NCBI GenBank assembly: GCA_035772405.1
Contig: JAYKKM010000260.1
Span: 1,307,501-1,371,500 of the forward strand
Length of the DNA stretch: 64,000 bases
Direction: 5' to 3'
Origin: Chrysogorgia sp. JL179-B06
Lineage: Eukaryota; Cnidaria; Anthozoa; Scleralcyonacea; Chrysogorgiidae
Shown here piece after piece: positions 17,190-28,915 of this stretch (positions are counted from its first letter, which is position 1; each line of letters begins with the position of its first letter). The notes below the pieces were generated by a model. That model ran no database searches, was not told the origin of the DNA, and saw nothing but the letters and a program-made list of their open reading frames with translations. A program made the position numbers and the translations under genes.

Positions 17190-17591
17190 ATGGATACTAA
17201 AGATACGAAACCGCAAGAAACGCAAGAAGAAAATGTAAGATAGCAATAATGTTTTTACTGTCTGTAAAATCGACATGTATTTATTATGTTTTTTATATTT
17301 CTCTCTTAGAAAGAAGTCATCCCTCCACCTCCCACAGAAGTTATCTCTCCACCGCCAACCGAAGATATCGACGTGGAAGAGGAGGTCCCCGGCGTACTTC
17401 TCGTCTCCGATGGCGAAACTGAATGGGCCTTCCGTGTTCAGGAGGAGTCGGAGTACTCCTTCGATACATACAACCCACCGTCAGAAGATGAAGACAACGA
17501 CCCCCGCGTGTGGGGGTACGTGGATAGCAGGGGTGAGAAATTCATGTACTTCGAAAGTACAGACCGTATGGTGAAAACCAAAAACTTATAA
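17190..17591 (+). CDS. Spliced acidic Pro-rich protein (two exons)
   Basis: Exon 1 (17190-17234) begins MDTKDTKPQETQEEN and meets a canonical donor GTAAGA. A 75-base intron ends in a pyrimidine-rich tract and TCTTAG at 17309. Exon 2 (17310-17591) continues in phase with KEVIPPPPTEVISPPPTED and runs to a stop, giving about 108 residues. The product is acidic with Pro-rich N-terminal and compact C-terminal parts (DPRVWGYVDSRGEKFMYF). A TATA element and CCAAT boxes lie upstream. Function unknown; splicing implies nuclear transcription. Confidence 0.6.
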
Positions 17592-18586
17592 TTTTTTTAA
17601 TTTGTAGGGATTACCTATAGAGGAATATTATATCCTCACCGAAAACCCTTCGCGGATATAACAAACTTATTCGTGTAAATAGTTTTTTTATTGTTTTGTG
17701 TGTTTAAAATATATATATTCATTCAACTTCTCCATCGTGTGTGTGTTTTTACTATAGCTAACTCTTTCATCATATGCTAACGAACAAACCCTTGCGTAAA
17801 ATAAGCAATTCATTGAACAAGGGATGACCAGAATGTCGCTATGGACCTGAGTCAATCTCATTCGAATCGCAAATTCGACTACGGGCTGAACGCGCACCAA
17901 TGCAGTTTAATAAAAAACAGAACATTGGAAGATGTCAGAGTCTTGTACCGAAGCACAACTTACAAGCGAGCAAAACACACACAACTGATAAAATATGAAA
18001 CAACATCTGCTTATATACTAAACAAATCTCTTAAAATTTATTTTGGGTTTTCTCCAAATTTAATAAAACACTTTTACGGTTTTAAAACTTTTTCCACAAC
18101 TCTAATATTTTTATTGGATAATATTTCATCTAAAATTATTTTGAGGTTTTTTCAAACTATAACCCTCAAACTTTTTTGGAAGAAACATCCAAATAATTTT
18201 TATGAGATATATCCTCTTATAATATTTTGAGATCCTTTTTAAATATACCGTCACTAGGGAATATCAGTCATTCGGCCATAAGATGGCGTCGAGGTAAGAG
18301 CTCCACGACGGAAATTTCTATGATTAATTCAAAATGCTTATTTTTATTTCAATAAACATGACTACTCTTCCAAATAAAAATAAGGACAGTTCAAAACTGT
18401 TTATTTTTATTTTCAAACATCATTACAAGTCTTCAAATAAAAATATGGTGTTTTTGCATGGTACGTAAGTATACATCACATCGGGTGAGGTATGATGGTT
18501 ATGTATAATAGAATTTTTTGTATTTTTTTTCAAAAACGGGGTGTGTGTCAGTATATATATCACAGTGTGAATGATGCTTTGACTAA
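17592..18586. other. Transition from viral block to host-like DNA
   Basis: Base composition and gene density change here and the ATTGGT/TATA-type promoters stop. Open frames at 17688-17900 (minus) and 17841-18230 (plus) overlap and have no recognised domain. A/T-rich tracts with repeated TATTTTTATTT words lie at 18320-18450. The exact end of the virus-like element was not found because the left end is outside the window, so no terminal repeat can be matched. Confidence 0.35.
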
Positions 18587-18868
18587 GTGCTGGCACGGAT
18601 GCTATATGCAGTGGTGAAAGCTGTGATGGACCAGGAACAGGAAGTTTAGTCGTAGAATTTCGTGTTCCGAATAATTGATGATCAGGAGGGATAAGTTTAC
18701 CAAGAAACCAAACATGGCTAAAATGACAGTTTTAGACATGTTTGGTTTCTCGGTGAACTTTTCCATCCTGATCTTCAGTTGTTCAGAACACTAAATTCTA
18801 CAACTAAACATCCTGTTCCTGTTCATCACAGCTTTCACCCTCCATATAGCAAATGACGTCAGTACTTG
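18587..18868. mobile_element. Fold-back (long inverted-repeat) MITE
   Basis: The two halves are inverted copies: GGTGAAAGCTGTGATG...AACAGGAAGTTTAG on the left pairs with the reverse complement of CATCCTGTTCCTG...CATCACAGCTTTCACC on the right, and AAACCAAACATG arms meet near the centre at about 18735. Arms are about 140 bases with scattered mismatches. No coding capacity. A target duplication was not resolved. Confidence 0.7.
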
Positions 18869-18899
18869 CTTAACACTATTCACCTTGAATGACCTTCAA

Positions 18900-19326
18900 T
18901 CTCTCTGGTCGTTTCCCTCAGGGATGACTATAAAACTGGTCGTACAACAACACGACCAAAGTGATATATATACTCTTGACCGCGACCACTTTTGACTAAT
19001 TTTATACAAAAAACCTCTTGTATACGACCAGCTGCATATCCCCCCTGATTTGATCACTGGTCGTTATATACAGGGTGACCACACCTTAAAAATACGACAC
19101 CCCCCTGGAAATTTTTGACTGGCTCTACTCTGATTGGTCCATTCAAATCAATACTTGATTCTGATTGGCTTAGAGCTAGTGCCAGTCTCAAACACATTGA
19201 TATATATATATATATATATATTACTACTTACTCATACCACAGAGGATACCTTGGGTTTTTTCGGCTGTCCCAACTAATTTATGCAACGATTGTAGATAAT
19301 GATCAAGCTGGTGTAATGAGAACAGG
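18900..19326. other. Non-coding host stretch with (TA)n microsatellite
   Basis: No gene is supported. It includes a TA microsatellite at about 19199-19220 and two copies of TCTGATTGGYYY words at 19130-19165. It leads into the LINE fragment on the plus strand. Confidence 0.4.
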
Positions 19327-20240
19327 ATGGTCACAAACGTTGACAAAACAAAAGCCATGATTATCACCACCCAGCAAAAGTACCGATTTCTTGAGAAAAC
19401 TGATCTGGAACTGTTTCTACAAGGTGGTCGTCTTTCCACTGTCTCAATTGAAAAACTGCTAGGAGTATTAATTGACAACAATCTATCATGGAAACCTCAC
19501 ATTCAGAGAAAGTAGTGAAACTCGTAGCAAGGAACCTCGACGCATTAAAAATTTTTTTTACCAATGCATGCTCGTAGAACATTTTATATGGCTTTTATCC
19601 AGTCACATTTTGATTACTGTTCAATAATCTGGGGAAAATCTTCTAACACTGATAAATTGTATAAATTGCAAAAACGAGCGATAAGACTAATAATGGATGT
19701 ACCAGCAAGAACTTCCACTCATGATCTGTTTCTACAACTTCGAATCATTCCATTTAAAGACCGACTGGATTTTAGAATTTTAACGATGGTAATAAAAGTC
19801 CTAAACAAATCTGCTCCTCCTTACATTGACGATATGTTCTCAACGATGCCAACAATGAACAGAATGAACACTAGGTCATGTACACGTAGAGACCTGCAAA
19901 TACCAACAGTTAGGCTAAACCTAACTAAGCAAGGGTTGCGCTATCAGGGAGCAACTTTATACAATATTTTAAATAAATCAAATAATTTAAGTGATATATC
20001 AGTTCATAATTTTAAGAAACTATTTATCAAAACATTTTTTAACAGTTTTTAAATTTGTTTGTTATTAGGTTTTCACTTATTTGTAATATTACTTTTCCTC
20101 TTTATAATTTTAGTATTATTGTAATATATAATTGTTTATGTATTTAATTGATAGAGGGCCCTGGGTAAGATTAGCTTTTGCTAACCAGGTTTTACCCTCT
20201 TTAAATAAAATTTCTAATCAAAATAAAGTTTCTAATCTAA
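19327..20240 (+). mobile_element. Non-LTR retrotransposon, 3' part of reverse transcriptase ORF
   Basis: The frame VDKTKAMIITT then LLGVLIDNNLSW (19327-19515) is the region after the reverse transcriptase catalytic core, and 19564-20052 continues with FDYCSIIWGKSS, YKLQKRAIRLI and the usual LINE thumb/C-terminal end. One or more frame breaks at about 19515-19564 show it is inactive. The 3' end carries a tail of TCTAA repeats (about 20210-20237), as in LINEs of the CR1/L2-like type. Truncated at the 5' end. Confidence 0.8.
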
Positions 20241-20241
20241 T

Positions 20242-22720
20242 CTAATCAAAGCATTCTTCCATTAGACTTTTCTGTTCAGTAAATCGGCGTCTCTTCCCTA
20301 CCTTTGTCTTATTGGCACTTCCTTTTAGTAGAGCACAATAAAGTACCATAATGTTAAATTCAGGTTTGCTTTCTTCGTTCTCCTGTCGTACTTCTGAATT
20401 CTTAATATTAAGACTACGAGCACTATTAGCAAGTCCCAATGCTTGCACTACTGGGAAGTATTTTTTCAATTCTTCCAGCGTTTTTGAGGATTTTATGTTC
20501 TCGATATATTCTCTAGAACTTGCATGCTTCAGCAAACATCTGCGTCGAATTGTCTTTTGACAATTGGGGCATATGTGTTCGTTTGTATCTGTTGTGTAGT
20601 TAATGCCACTGCTTTCTTGCACCAAATAGGATTTGGCTTTCTTGTTGAGAGTGGGCATTTTGTACTTTGGCTCCACATTCTCAGATAGATTTTGGTCAAG
20701 CTCTGAGGTAACTCCAGTAGACAAACAATGAAACGTTATGTACGATGGCCATAACATAACCTTTCAATCTTTTTTTGTTTCAGTATCAGAATAGTACTGG
20801 TGTTGGTCAACTCTCTTACCTGAACTGCAGTGTAACGTTCATGTGGACTTTTTGTGAATGTAAAATCTGCAAATGATGTTATGCCATCAAATGTTTTTGC
20901 GCTGCATGGCTCGTTTGATCTGTCAATATGGGTTTCATAGACATGTGTTCCTTTCAAATGGTCCTTTGTTCCGTTGATTATATCGGCGCTCTCAGTAGGT
21001 CGTTTCCCCTTTTCATCCACTCTTTAAGTGCAAACTTAAATGTCGCGAAATGTGAGTCCAGGGATGTCTTTCCCTTTTGCGCTTCGAAGAACGAATATCG
21101 TTCAATGTTCATATTCGGTTCAGAAAGACGACTAAGCCATCAGTGTTGTGATAGTGTGGTCCATTATCTGACCATATAACAAGCGTTTTCACATCTTCAT
21201 GCCATGTAGAAAAGTTTTTAAAACTTGCTTCAAATGCGCTGGCTGTGAAGAACCAATTCTGTGTACAGTCACCGTAAGAAAAAACATAGTGTATTTCCAC
21301 TTGTATATCTGGTGAATCTTTGGACTTGAAGAAAAACATGCTTCCATGGACTGATACTCCTTCTTTCCAAACCAATCCCGTTGTGGTTCTCTGAATTTTT
21401 CAAGCAAGAGCTTCATCATGCATGTAGTTGCATGCAACCACTGCTTTACCGGGCTCCAACCTGTCAACTTCATACATAAACTGCATCCGTTGATACTTGC
21501 CACAAACAAGATGAGCGATGTATAAATCGAGCTTTTCTTGAACATTACTAAATTGCTCTTCGTAGTAATGTTTTCTGGAGGTGTCAAGAGAGCTTGCAAA
21601 GATAGTTACCCGTAGGTCATCGAATAGCGTGAACATAATTAGTTCATAATTGGTTGTGATCTTTGCAAGACGGTCTTTCGTTTAGTAACCATTCCATGCA
21701 ATGAAAAGGACAGGTAGAGTGTGTTTGAGTTCTGAAGAAAATCTAGAAAGGAGGTGTCCTTTCAGTTGTTAAAAAATCACCGAATTCTGGAATCTGCATT
21801 CACTTCAATCATTAATACTGGCGAATCTACTGGCTTGTATGTTTCATCTTGGTCAGTTAAGTCTACCATTGTTGCTCCATCTTGTATCTAACCATGTAAC
21901 TTTGCGTGCTTGTGGTAGCTCGTAGTCTGTACAGGGCATTGAGTTTTTTAATTCTTTATTTATGAAATATGGGGCCAGTGTGCTGAGCAATCTGATTTTC
22001 CCAGTTGATCTGTGGGGTTCTTTGGTGTATATTTCGGATAATCCGTCAATCACCTTGTGTATTTTGTCTTGGTTTTCTTTCTCACATATTTTACGACTCT
22101 GTAAAGGCGTGTTAGTGGTAGCGTCTTGCAGCAATTCCAGTTCTTCTCCATGTGAGATGTCATTGCACTGATCAACCACATCTTCTTGCAAAATTTTGGC
22201 TGATGCCTTCATGCGTCTTGTAGTCGCCGCACTTGCTTCTGTGTAGCTGACCAGAGGTCTCCCCAACGCAGCACAGGTAGTCGTAGCTGTTCCAGTGGAT
22301 GTTGTGCAAATTAATTTGGGGGCAACTGGCGTAGTTCCTCTTCCTTTGCTTTATTGTACCTGCATCTTCCACATACTTTTTGTATGTTACTTCTTCAGTA
22401 ACTTGAAATCTTCTCAGCACGTCATGGCGAACTTCACTATCGACATTCAGCGGCCACTTAAAGCTTGTGAAGACGTTTTTTACTTGTGGTACAACCTCCT
22501 ACGGCGCATTTTTTTTCATGGTTACGAACTGTTTTCGACAACCAACACTGTAAACATATTCGTGAACCTTTAATCGTTTCACGATCGGCGGCATCGATTT
22601 TAGCTTGTCGAAATTACCTTCCGTTATTCGCCTTTTTTTTTGGTCAGATTCCACCTCATTTTCACAGAAGAAGCATTTCACTGTTATATTTTCAATTTTC
22701 TTTTCTTCTGTGCCCTGCAT
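20242..22720 (-). mobile_element. Decayed DDE-type transposase relic
   Basis: Minus-strand coding remnants continue through several frames. From 22720 down they show a Cys pair (CFFCENE), a region with TTNTPLQSRKICEKEN, a domain with CNYMHDEALA, then VIWSDNGPHYHN, which looks like a second DDE catalytic Asp, then a C-terminal zinc-finger-like CPNCQKTIRRRCLLKH at about 20530-20580. At least four frame shifts or stops break it. The superfamily was not identified; a DNA transposon is the best reading. Confidence 0.5.
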
Positions 22721-23736
22721 TAAAGTGTGAACGAACGGTCATTATTGCTAGTCAAATTTTGGAACATAGAACGTAGGTATGTACCTAGGGGTCACATGAA
22801 AGGAGGGAGGGTGGGGGGCTTAACAAAAGTGAAATAAACCCTGTTGCATTTTCTGTTTACAGCATTTAAAAACATTAGTAAATCAAATAAACTTTGAAAA
22901 TTAAATAAGTCCCTCGGTTAATTAAGCCGCCTCTTTAACCAACCCCTCCCTTGTGAAGCACGGTAAATACTTGTTTCCATCTATGAAACTGATGTGATGT
23001 CATTTTGTCATTCGTTTCTTCTTTTAAGGTTAGAATTAGGCTTAGCTTAAGCTTATTTTTATGTTTAGGGTTAGTTTTTTTGGTCAGGGGAAGGACTAGT
23101 ATTCGTTATTTCGTGACAAAATGACGTCATGTCAGTTTGGAAGATCGAAATAAGTGCTAACCGTAAAGCACACAGGCTTGGCGGTTTTTAGACTGGGACA
23201 CAATCTGCATCGTCTTCGAAAAACACGAGAATCGCCCAGTCTTTTCTCATGGTAAAGGATTTTATTCAGAAAACTGAATAAAATATCGGGTACACAGCAT
23301 CTTTTAACTTTTAAAAAACTGTAAAGTTTATTCAGGATTTGTTGCTTGACCAGGATATTCATTGAAGACAAGAAAAGGTAAGCCAAATCATATCATTCAA
23401 ACAGGACATTGGCCAAAAGGCTTCTATAAGCACGTTTTGAAAGTAGAATCTCTGTAACACATTAACCCTACTAAGCAATATCGGCCAAATCACTTTGGTG
23501 TCATTGAAATTATTTTTACTTGGACTTTCTTTGCCCCCCCGAAGATTTGTAGTCTACGAACAGTCAATGTTGTTTTTCCATCTGAATTTTTTACTTCTGT
23601 TCGCGATCTTTAAAATCGATTGTCTAAACAACAATTTTTATTCGTTGTGGCATGAAATCTGTTTGTAAGTTCTTATAGACAGGAAAGTTTAACAAAAGAG
23701 GAAAGTCAAGGTTTTTTTCGCAAAAATAATAGATAT
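22721..23736. other. Non-coding host stretch
   Basis: No convincing gene. Short frames on both strands lack domains. A G/T/A-rich patch (GGAGGGAGGGTGGGGGG at about 22801-22817) is the only marked feature. Confidence 0.4.
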
Positions 23737-24041
23737 TTAAAGTGCCTCTAACACAATTTTGTTTTTTAGCTATATCAAATCTTGACATAATTTCTAGAGT
23801 ATTTGTGAAAACAAAATTTAATTTCATGCAATAGTTCAATTTTTAAGGCAGTTTAAAAATGGCTAGAAAGGCATTTTAGCTGGCACGCATCCGAGAGGAA
23901 TATTCGTTTATAGAGGATTGGAACGAGTATATTTTGTGACGTCACGCAAGGTACTCGTGCCGGGCTGTCATCCAAATGTTATCACCATTTACATACTTTG
24001 CGTGTTTACAACTCAATTCCATTATTTATGGTCGGAAAAAG

Positions 24042-24308
24042 ATGGTTTTTAGTTGTGTTGCTGTTAACTGTACTAATAAAGCGAGTCTTAAAGATGGTAT
24101 AAGTCTTCATACCATTCCATTTTTCAACGATGACCGGCCTGAAGCCAAAATGCGAAGACAAATTTGGGCCGATTTCATCAAAGCGAAACGCGTCTTCGAA
24201 CCTTCAAAAACATCAACACTTTGCTCTTACCATTTCCAGCCTGAGGATTTTGAGAGAAGATACTATGTTTTACCTGACCAAACAAAACAAAACAAAACCA
24301 TCAAATGA
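24042..24308 (+). CDS. THAP-type zinc-finger protein fragment
   Basis: From the ATG at 24042 the protein reads MVFSCVAVNCTNKASL, then HTIPFF, W in QIWADFI, and LCSYHFQPEDF. This is the C2CH signature of a THAP domain (Cys-x4-Cys, His-x3, Trp, Cys-x2-His-x-Phe). THAP domains bind DNA and often form the N-terminus of Kolobok or P-type transposases. It ends after 88 residues in simple sequence, with no catalytic domain following, so it is truncated or the first exon of a longer gene. Confidence 0.8.
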   Translation: MVFSCVAVNCTNKASLKDGISLHTIPFFNDDRPEAKMRRQIWADFIKAKRVFEPSKTSTLCSYHFQPEDFERRYYVLPDQTKQNKTIK

Positions 24309-24401
24309 CCAAACAAAACCAAACCATCAAAAGCTAAGGACTGATAATCTCGGAAGCAACATGGCGTAGGACTACCACAATAATTGAGTATTAATACTAA
24401 T

Positions 24402-24701
24402 TTAAATTGCTTGCCATTCGTCTATTACTATCGAACCATTTAGTCTTCTCGTGAGCTTTTCCTCAACCTCTAACCGTTCCTGCTCTTCTCGGTTATAGTT
24501 TTCTAGCCAGGCTTCGTCAGCGAAAGGTTCTTCTGCATATGCGAAGCCCGAATAACTATCGTCTGAGTCTTCATGAGGAATATTTCCATTATTATTTATT
24601 CCTGCATCTTCTATTACAACATATCCCGAAATGAAATTTACGTCCGAGTCATCAGACTGATAACTTGTTTCACTATCGGAAGTTGATTCACTGCTGCACA
24701 T
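24402..24701 (-). CDS. Acidic fragment resembling the start of P2X7-like intracellular-domain proteins
   Basis: The frame from ATG 24699-24701 gives 99 residues: Ser/Asp/Glu-rich start, then GFAYAEEPFADEAWLENYN and EEKLTRRLNGS. I recognise this layout from invertebrate proteins that carry the P2X7-type C-terminal zinc domain, but that cysteine-rich domain itself is absent here because the frame ends at WQAI. It lies inside the Kolobok-type element, antisense to the THAP frame. Captured host exon or a real second exon of the transposon are both possible. Confidence 0.4.
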   Translation of the reverse strand: MCSSESTSDSETSYQSDDSDVNFISGYVVIEDAGINNNGNIPHEDSDDSYSGFAYAEEPFADEAWLENYNREEQERLEVEEKLTRRLNGSIVIDEWQAI

Positions 24702-24976
24702 GATTGCTGAACAATATCTAAACTCTAAAGTGATCGAATCGAACAACAACAACACACGAAGAACAAAGCGAAATGCTGACTACCTTGCGTGACGTCAGAA
24801 AGAAAAGCTAGACCCAGACTCCTGGTCCCACGGCACTGAGCCACGAAATGCCAAATTCAACACGCCATAAAAACTAGACAATTTATCCAAATTGAATTTT
24901 TTTCCCACTAAAACATTTTAAACAAACCGTACATTCGATGAGATGAAAAAACAAAATTGTGTTTGAGGCACTTTAA

Positions 24977-26364
24977 GTTACATTTCATCATAGCCAGCGT
25001 CGCAGTCGGCCTTTTTTTAAACCGGTATATATACAAAAACAATGTTTACAACAGCAAATATTTTTTATGCGATTTTATATAGTTCAACTCGGATAATCGC
25101 TGCCAAAACCACTTTTATCTGATTGTAAGAAACTTGTCCTTCCACAGCGTCTTTAATTTGTCGAAGGGACAAATTATCCACATTGGGGCTGCAAATCTTC
25201 AGTTCGCTCGCAAGTTTCTCTACAGATATGGGAGCCGCAGCACACTAAGCATCGATTATATACAATTCGGCAGTGGGGATTTCTATACCAAGGAGACTGG
25301 CAATAGAGCTAATTTTTTAATAGCTTTTGAATAAAGTTTGGAAAACCAAACATTTTCGTTGCTTGAATCTTTTTGGCAGAAGCTTTGTTTTTTCCATACA
25401 AGGCTTTCAAACGTGTATTCTCTTATAAATAAAACGCATATTTACCATGAATACTAAAGTCTAAAGTTACACTATACCGGAGATGATTTTGCTAATTGTA
25501 GGTAGCATGCAAGAACATTTATAAATGCAGCCATATTTACCTTTGGACACTGTTGACAGAAGTTCGCTGGCCATTTTCTTCAAGTTCCTGACCTTTGCCA
25601 ACGAATAACGTTCTTTCCTATGTCTAGGCACGAGTAAATAAACTTTTATGTTGGCTTTTTAGTGAATAACGTTTATGTTTTATAAATGGCAATTTGACTT
25701 TTGTTTTCGTCATGGGCAAAAACGTAAACAAAGAAATAATCTACCACAAATTTATATTTTTTGCTTTTTAAAACCTGTTAATAAATGTTGTCCTAGCTTG
25801 TATTGTAATACATATATTTTCTACTGCTAGTAACACGAGTATAGAACGAGTAACACTAACGTAACAAAGTAAACAAAAAAAGAAATACTAAGATTACATA
25901 TACAGTATCTAGTAATAATGACAAAAGTGAGAGTTAATACTTAATAAGCTAATACTAAGCTTAAAGGTCAATTACAGGTCATGCACAAACAAAGTGCAAA
26001 TGACAATAAAGGAAACTAACAACAGCATAGTCAGTATAATACGAATAAATGCATAACAACACAGATGTATCATAAGAAATGACTACGCTAATCGACCACA
26101 AACAGCTACAATCATTGACAAATTGGTTGAACCGGATACCCTCGCAGACATGTATCACCCTCCAAGCCGACCAAGTTTTAACAATTATCTTCCAACAGTT
26201 CACCTGCATTATGTCAACATCGTGTTGTTTTTACGTTTGAATTGGAATATATGTTCTTTCATTGCATCGTTTCAATTTGTTATGTCAATGATTGTCTGAA
26301 TTTTCATGAGTTTTGTCTGAATTTTTCATTAAAATATACCATCAAGATTCCTTGTTTTTCAGGT
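24977..26364. other. Non-coding host stretch
   Basis: No gene or domain is supported. Frames present are short and lack motifs. The sequence is A/T-rich without clear tandem repeats. Confidence 0.4.
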
Positions 26365-27234
26365 TCACTTGGTCACTTACAGCCAGCCAATACAACAAAA
26401 TTTCCAACAAGACAGTCTTTTGCCGAAACCGTTGTCCGCTCATTTTGTCAGCGAACCGCGTCCCTTGTTCATTGGTGTTGCGCCAGGGAAAACTACCAGC
26501 ATTCAGGTGTTCATTATCACCTAGCCATAAAACTGAATAAGAAAAAGGAGAATTTTTTTGAAGGAGACATACAACGTGTCTGTACACTTTTCAAGTGTTC
26601 ACACAAACTACTTCGAGTATGAGCAAAGCGACGCCCATCCAGATCTCTTGAATGCTTGTGAACCACCTACCATGAAGGCCCATGAAGCACTACGAATATC
26701 GTGAAAGAAAGCAACCTGAAAAATCTGCGACATCCTGTGAGAATATCGAACATGTTCCTATGGCATCGAATGCAGAAAAGCCGAAGGAGGGGAAGGCCAA
26801 AAAACGTGAACGTCTTTCTTCGTACGAGGTTTCCTAAATAATTGTGGCAAAGAAACTTTCTGACCGAACCGCGTTGATGGCTTTCGCTTATGCTCAGAAG
26901 CAAGAAGGAAAGACAGACATGGCGGAATTCGTTATTAATCGTGGAGCAAAAGTGGTAAACGAATTAATTACAACGCATGGGACATGGAGAATGCACCTGC
27001 CAAATGCACGGGGAGTGGGAGATGTGTGCTTTAGAGACACTGCATAATAATGACATACCGCCACAGCAGTTTAGCTTGTATGTTAACTCTTTCCAGTCCG
27101 GCCCAGTCAAAAGGGGTCATAGAACACCCCGAAGTCGTCAATCGAAAAACACGGCACACGGTAACACAAGATTAAAAATTGGAATTCGACAAGCGCCAGA
27201 CACGAGATTCACTCACACGCCAAGTTTGATTTGA
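26365..27234 (+). mobile_element. Decayed HUH-Rep-like element
   Basis: The frame at 26365-26622 contains GVHYHLAIKLNKKK, a His-x-His motif flanked by strands, as in HUH rolling-circle replication proteins; upstream is FAETVVRSFCQR. Further coding remnants at 26676-27234 (RTALMAFAYAQKQEGK, then NNDIPPQQFSLYVNSFQSG) follow in several frames with at least one stop at 26836. No downstream Tyr motif or helicase is intact here. It looks like a dead copy of a repetitive element; a matching helicase-like remnant lies at 33365-33710. Assignment is from motif appearance only. Confidence 0.4.
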
Positions 27235-27897
27235 TAAACAACTTTGCGATTGGTGGCATTTTGAGTTTTCAAGATGCTATGCGGGCATGCAAGATGGCCT
27301 TTTCTAGAAAAATTTAAATTTTTCAACCTGATTTATGATAATTATGCTAATTTATATCAACATAATGTGTTTTGTTCGGGAAATTCAAAAGCATTGGTAA
27401 CAGCCGGTTTATTGGACTTTCAGAAAAGGTATAGGTTTCGCAACAGTTTTGAATATTTCCCAAGATATCAATAGAACAAAGAGGTAGTTCAATTTTGGAT
27501 GTTTTTCAGTCGGACAGGAAAGAGTTAAGAAGGAGTTGCTTCTGAAAGCGTGAGGGAAGAATCGAAATTTAATGCTTACTGGGGCACCAAATTGTGGCAA
27601 GACTTTCTTGCTCAATCTGCTTAACAAATCTCGCATGGTGAGAAATTGAGGTCAACATGGCGGATCTCAGTGATTTTGGATGGGAAATATACGAAAAAGG
27701 CATTTTAAAATAACGTCTAAAATATCATTAAATTACCGAAATTTGCTAAGCTCGGCTAAATATGTTCCCGAATCCTCAATATTCTTACCTCTTGTTCACA
27801 GTAACAAGCCTGTTATTTTCTGCAAATTTGTCAGAGTAGGAATTTCCAAGTTGCAATTGAAGGTAGTTTTCAGGGACTTGTCGTTGATGTGAACGTC
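27235..27897. other. Non-coding host stretch
   Basis: Only short frames without domains on both strands (for example 27409-27636 minus and 27680-27892 plus). Nothing supportable as a gene. Confidence 0.35.
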
Positions 27898-28209
27898 TCA
27901 TTCTTCTCGAGAAATATTAGAATTGCTTGTGCTGCCTGTGAAATTCCCAGAAAGAACAGCCCCAACATGTTCTGCTATGGAATTTTCGTTTATTGGATTT
28001 CCATAAAGGAACCACTGTCTTGAATCCTTGAGAGCATTACGAGTATGTGTTGTCTCACCAAACACCACAACCATGGACTTTTTAATATTGAATTTGAATC
28101 TCCAAGTCTTACTATAAACCTCCATTGCCTCTATCATTCGTTGAAGACCAGCTATAGTCGGAGACGAAAGAGCGAAATCGTCAGCAACAATTACATTTCC
28201 ACAGTACAT
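27898..28209 (-). mobile_element. LINE reverse transcriptase fragment (minus)
   Basis: The 103-codon frame contains IVADDFALSSPTIAGLQRM and KFNIKKSMVVVFGE. The first is the reverse transcriptase active-site box (here VADD) followed by the usual helix, and the second is the region after it in non-LTR elements. It is truncated at both ends and lies antisense to the next RT fragment, so it is a different copy. Confidence 0.7.
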
Positions 28210-28399
28210 TGATTTTAATTATAAGCCCGCATTAGCGCTCGACAAAACGTGAGTTATGTCATTGTTGAAACACAGGAATAGCCAAGCACTGGGAAAGTTT
28301 CCAAAATCATTCACTGTCACACAGCAGACAAGCTTGCCATACCATTTGCATAGTAACCTCCACGTTTTACCACAAATTCCACGGTTGAACAACTTGTAA

Positions 28400-28915
28400 A
28401 CAACTTGTAATCTCTATCGCCTACAACATGGATTCCTGAAGGGACGTTCAACAGTCACCCAGCTCCTGGAAGTTTACCATAATATACTTGACCTAGTTTC
28501 TAGTGGAAAGGAAGTGGATGTAATCCATCTTGACCTCTCAAAAGCGTTCGATAGGGTTTCAAATTGCATCAGTTTGGCATCTCAGGACAACTGTTATATC
28601 CTGGTTTAAAAGCTACTTAATGCACAGATACCAACGTGTTGTTCTGAATGGGGCAACATCTGATTGGTTACCTGTTACCTCCGGAGTTCCACAAGGCTCT
28701 TTACTCGGGCCGTTGATTACCTTGAAAACGGCTCAAATATTGCTCTTTTCGCAGATGACACAAAAGTATATAGACCTATTGTCTCTGCAAGTTCCCGGTG
28801 TCTGCTGCAGCAAGATCTTACACGTTTACTAGAGTGGAGCAGTAACTGGAAGATGGCATTTAATGACGACAAATGCAAAGCCAGATGCATGTCTAGGAAA
28901 AGGTCAAGTACTTAA
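28400..28915 (+). mobile_element. LINE reverse transcriptase fragment (plus)
   Basis: Successive frames give HLDLSKAFDRV (about 28528), SGVPQGSLLGPL (about 28680) and ALFADDTKVYRPI (about 28742), three adjacent blocks of a non-LTR reverse transcriptase, then CLGKG-type sequence. Frame shifts separate them and stretches are missing, so the copy is dead. It faces the fragment at 27898-28209. Confidence 0.75.

Larger units (their letters stand above)
23741..24972. mobile_element. Kolobok-type DNA transposon with TTAA target duplication
   Basis: The left end AGTGCCTCTAACACAATTTT (23741 on) and the reverse complement of the right end AGTGCCTCAAACACAATTTT (to 24972) form terminal inverted repeats of about 27 bases with one mismatch. 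TTAA flanks both ends (23737-23740 and 24973-24976), the target duplication of the Kolobok and piggyBac groups. A second, inner inverted repeat TGACGTCACGCAAGGTA lies at about 23937 and 24781. It carries a THAP frame and an acidic P2X7-like fragment. No transposase catalytic core is seen, so it is non-autonomous or deleted. Confidence 0.85.

Noticed and set aside
17688..18230. Overlapping frames after the viral block
   Set aside because: They overlap on opposite strands, lack motifs and lie in a compositional transition.
18840..18960. tRNA or small RNA gene in the host spacer
   Set aside because: No cloverleaf or A/B-box pair could be assigned; hairpins belong to the fold-back element.
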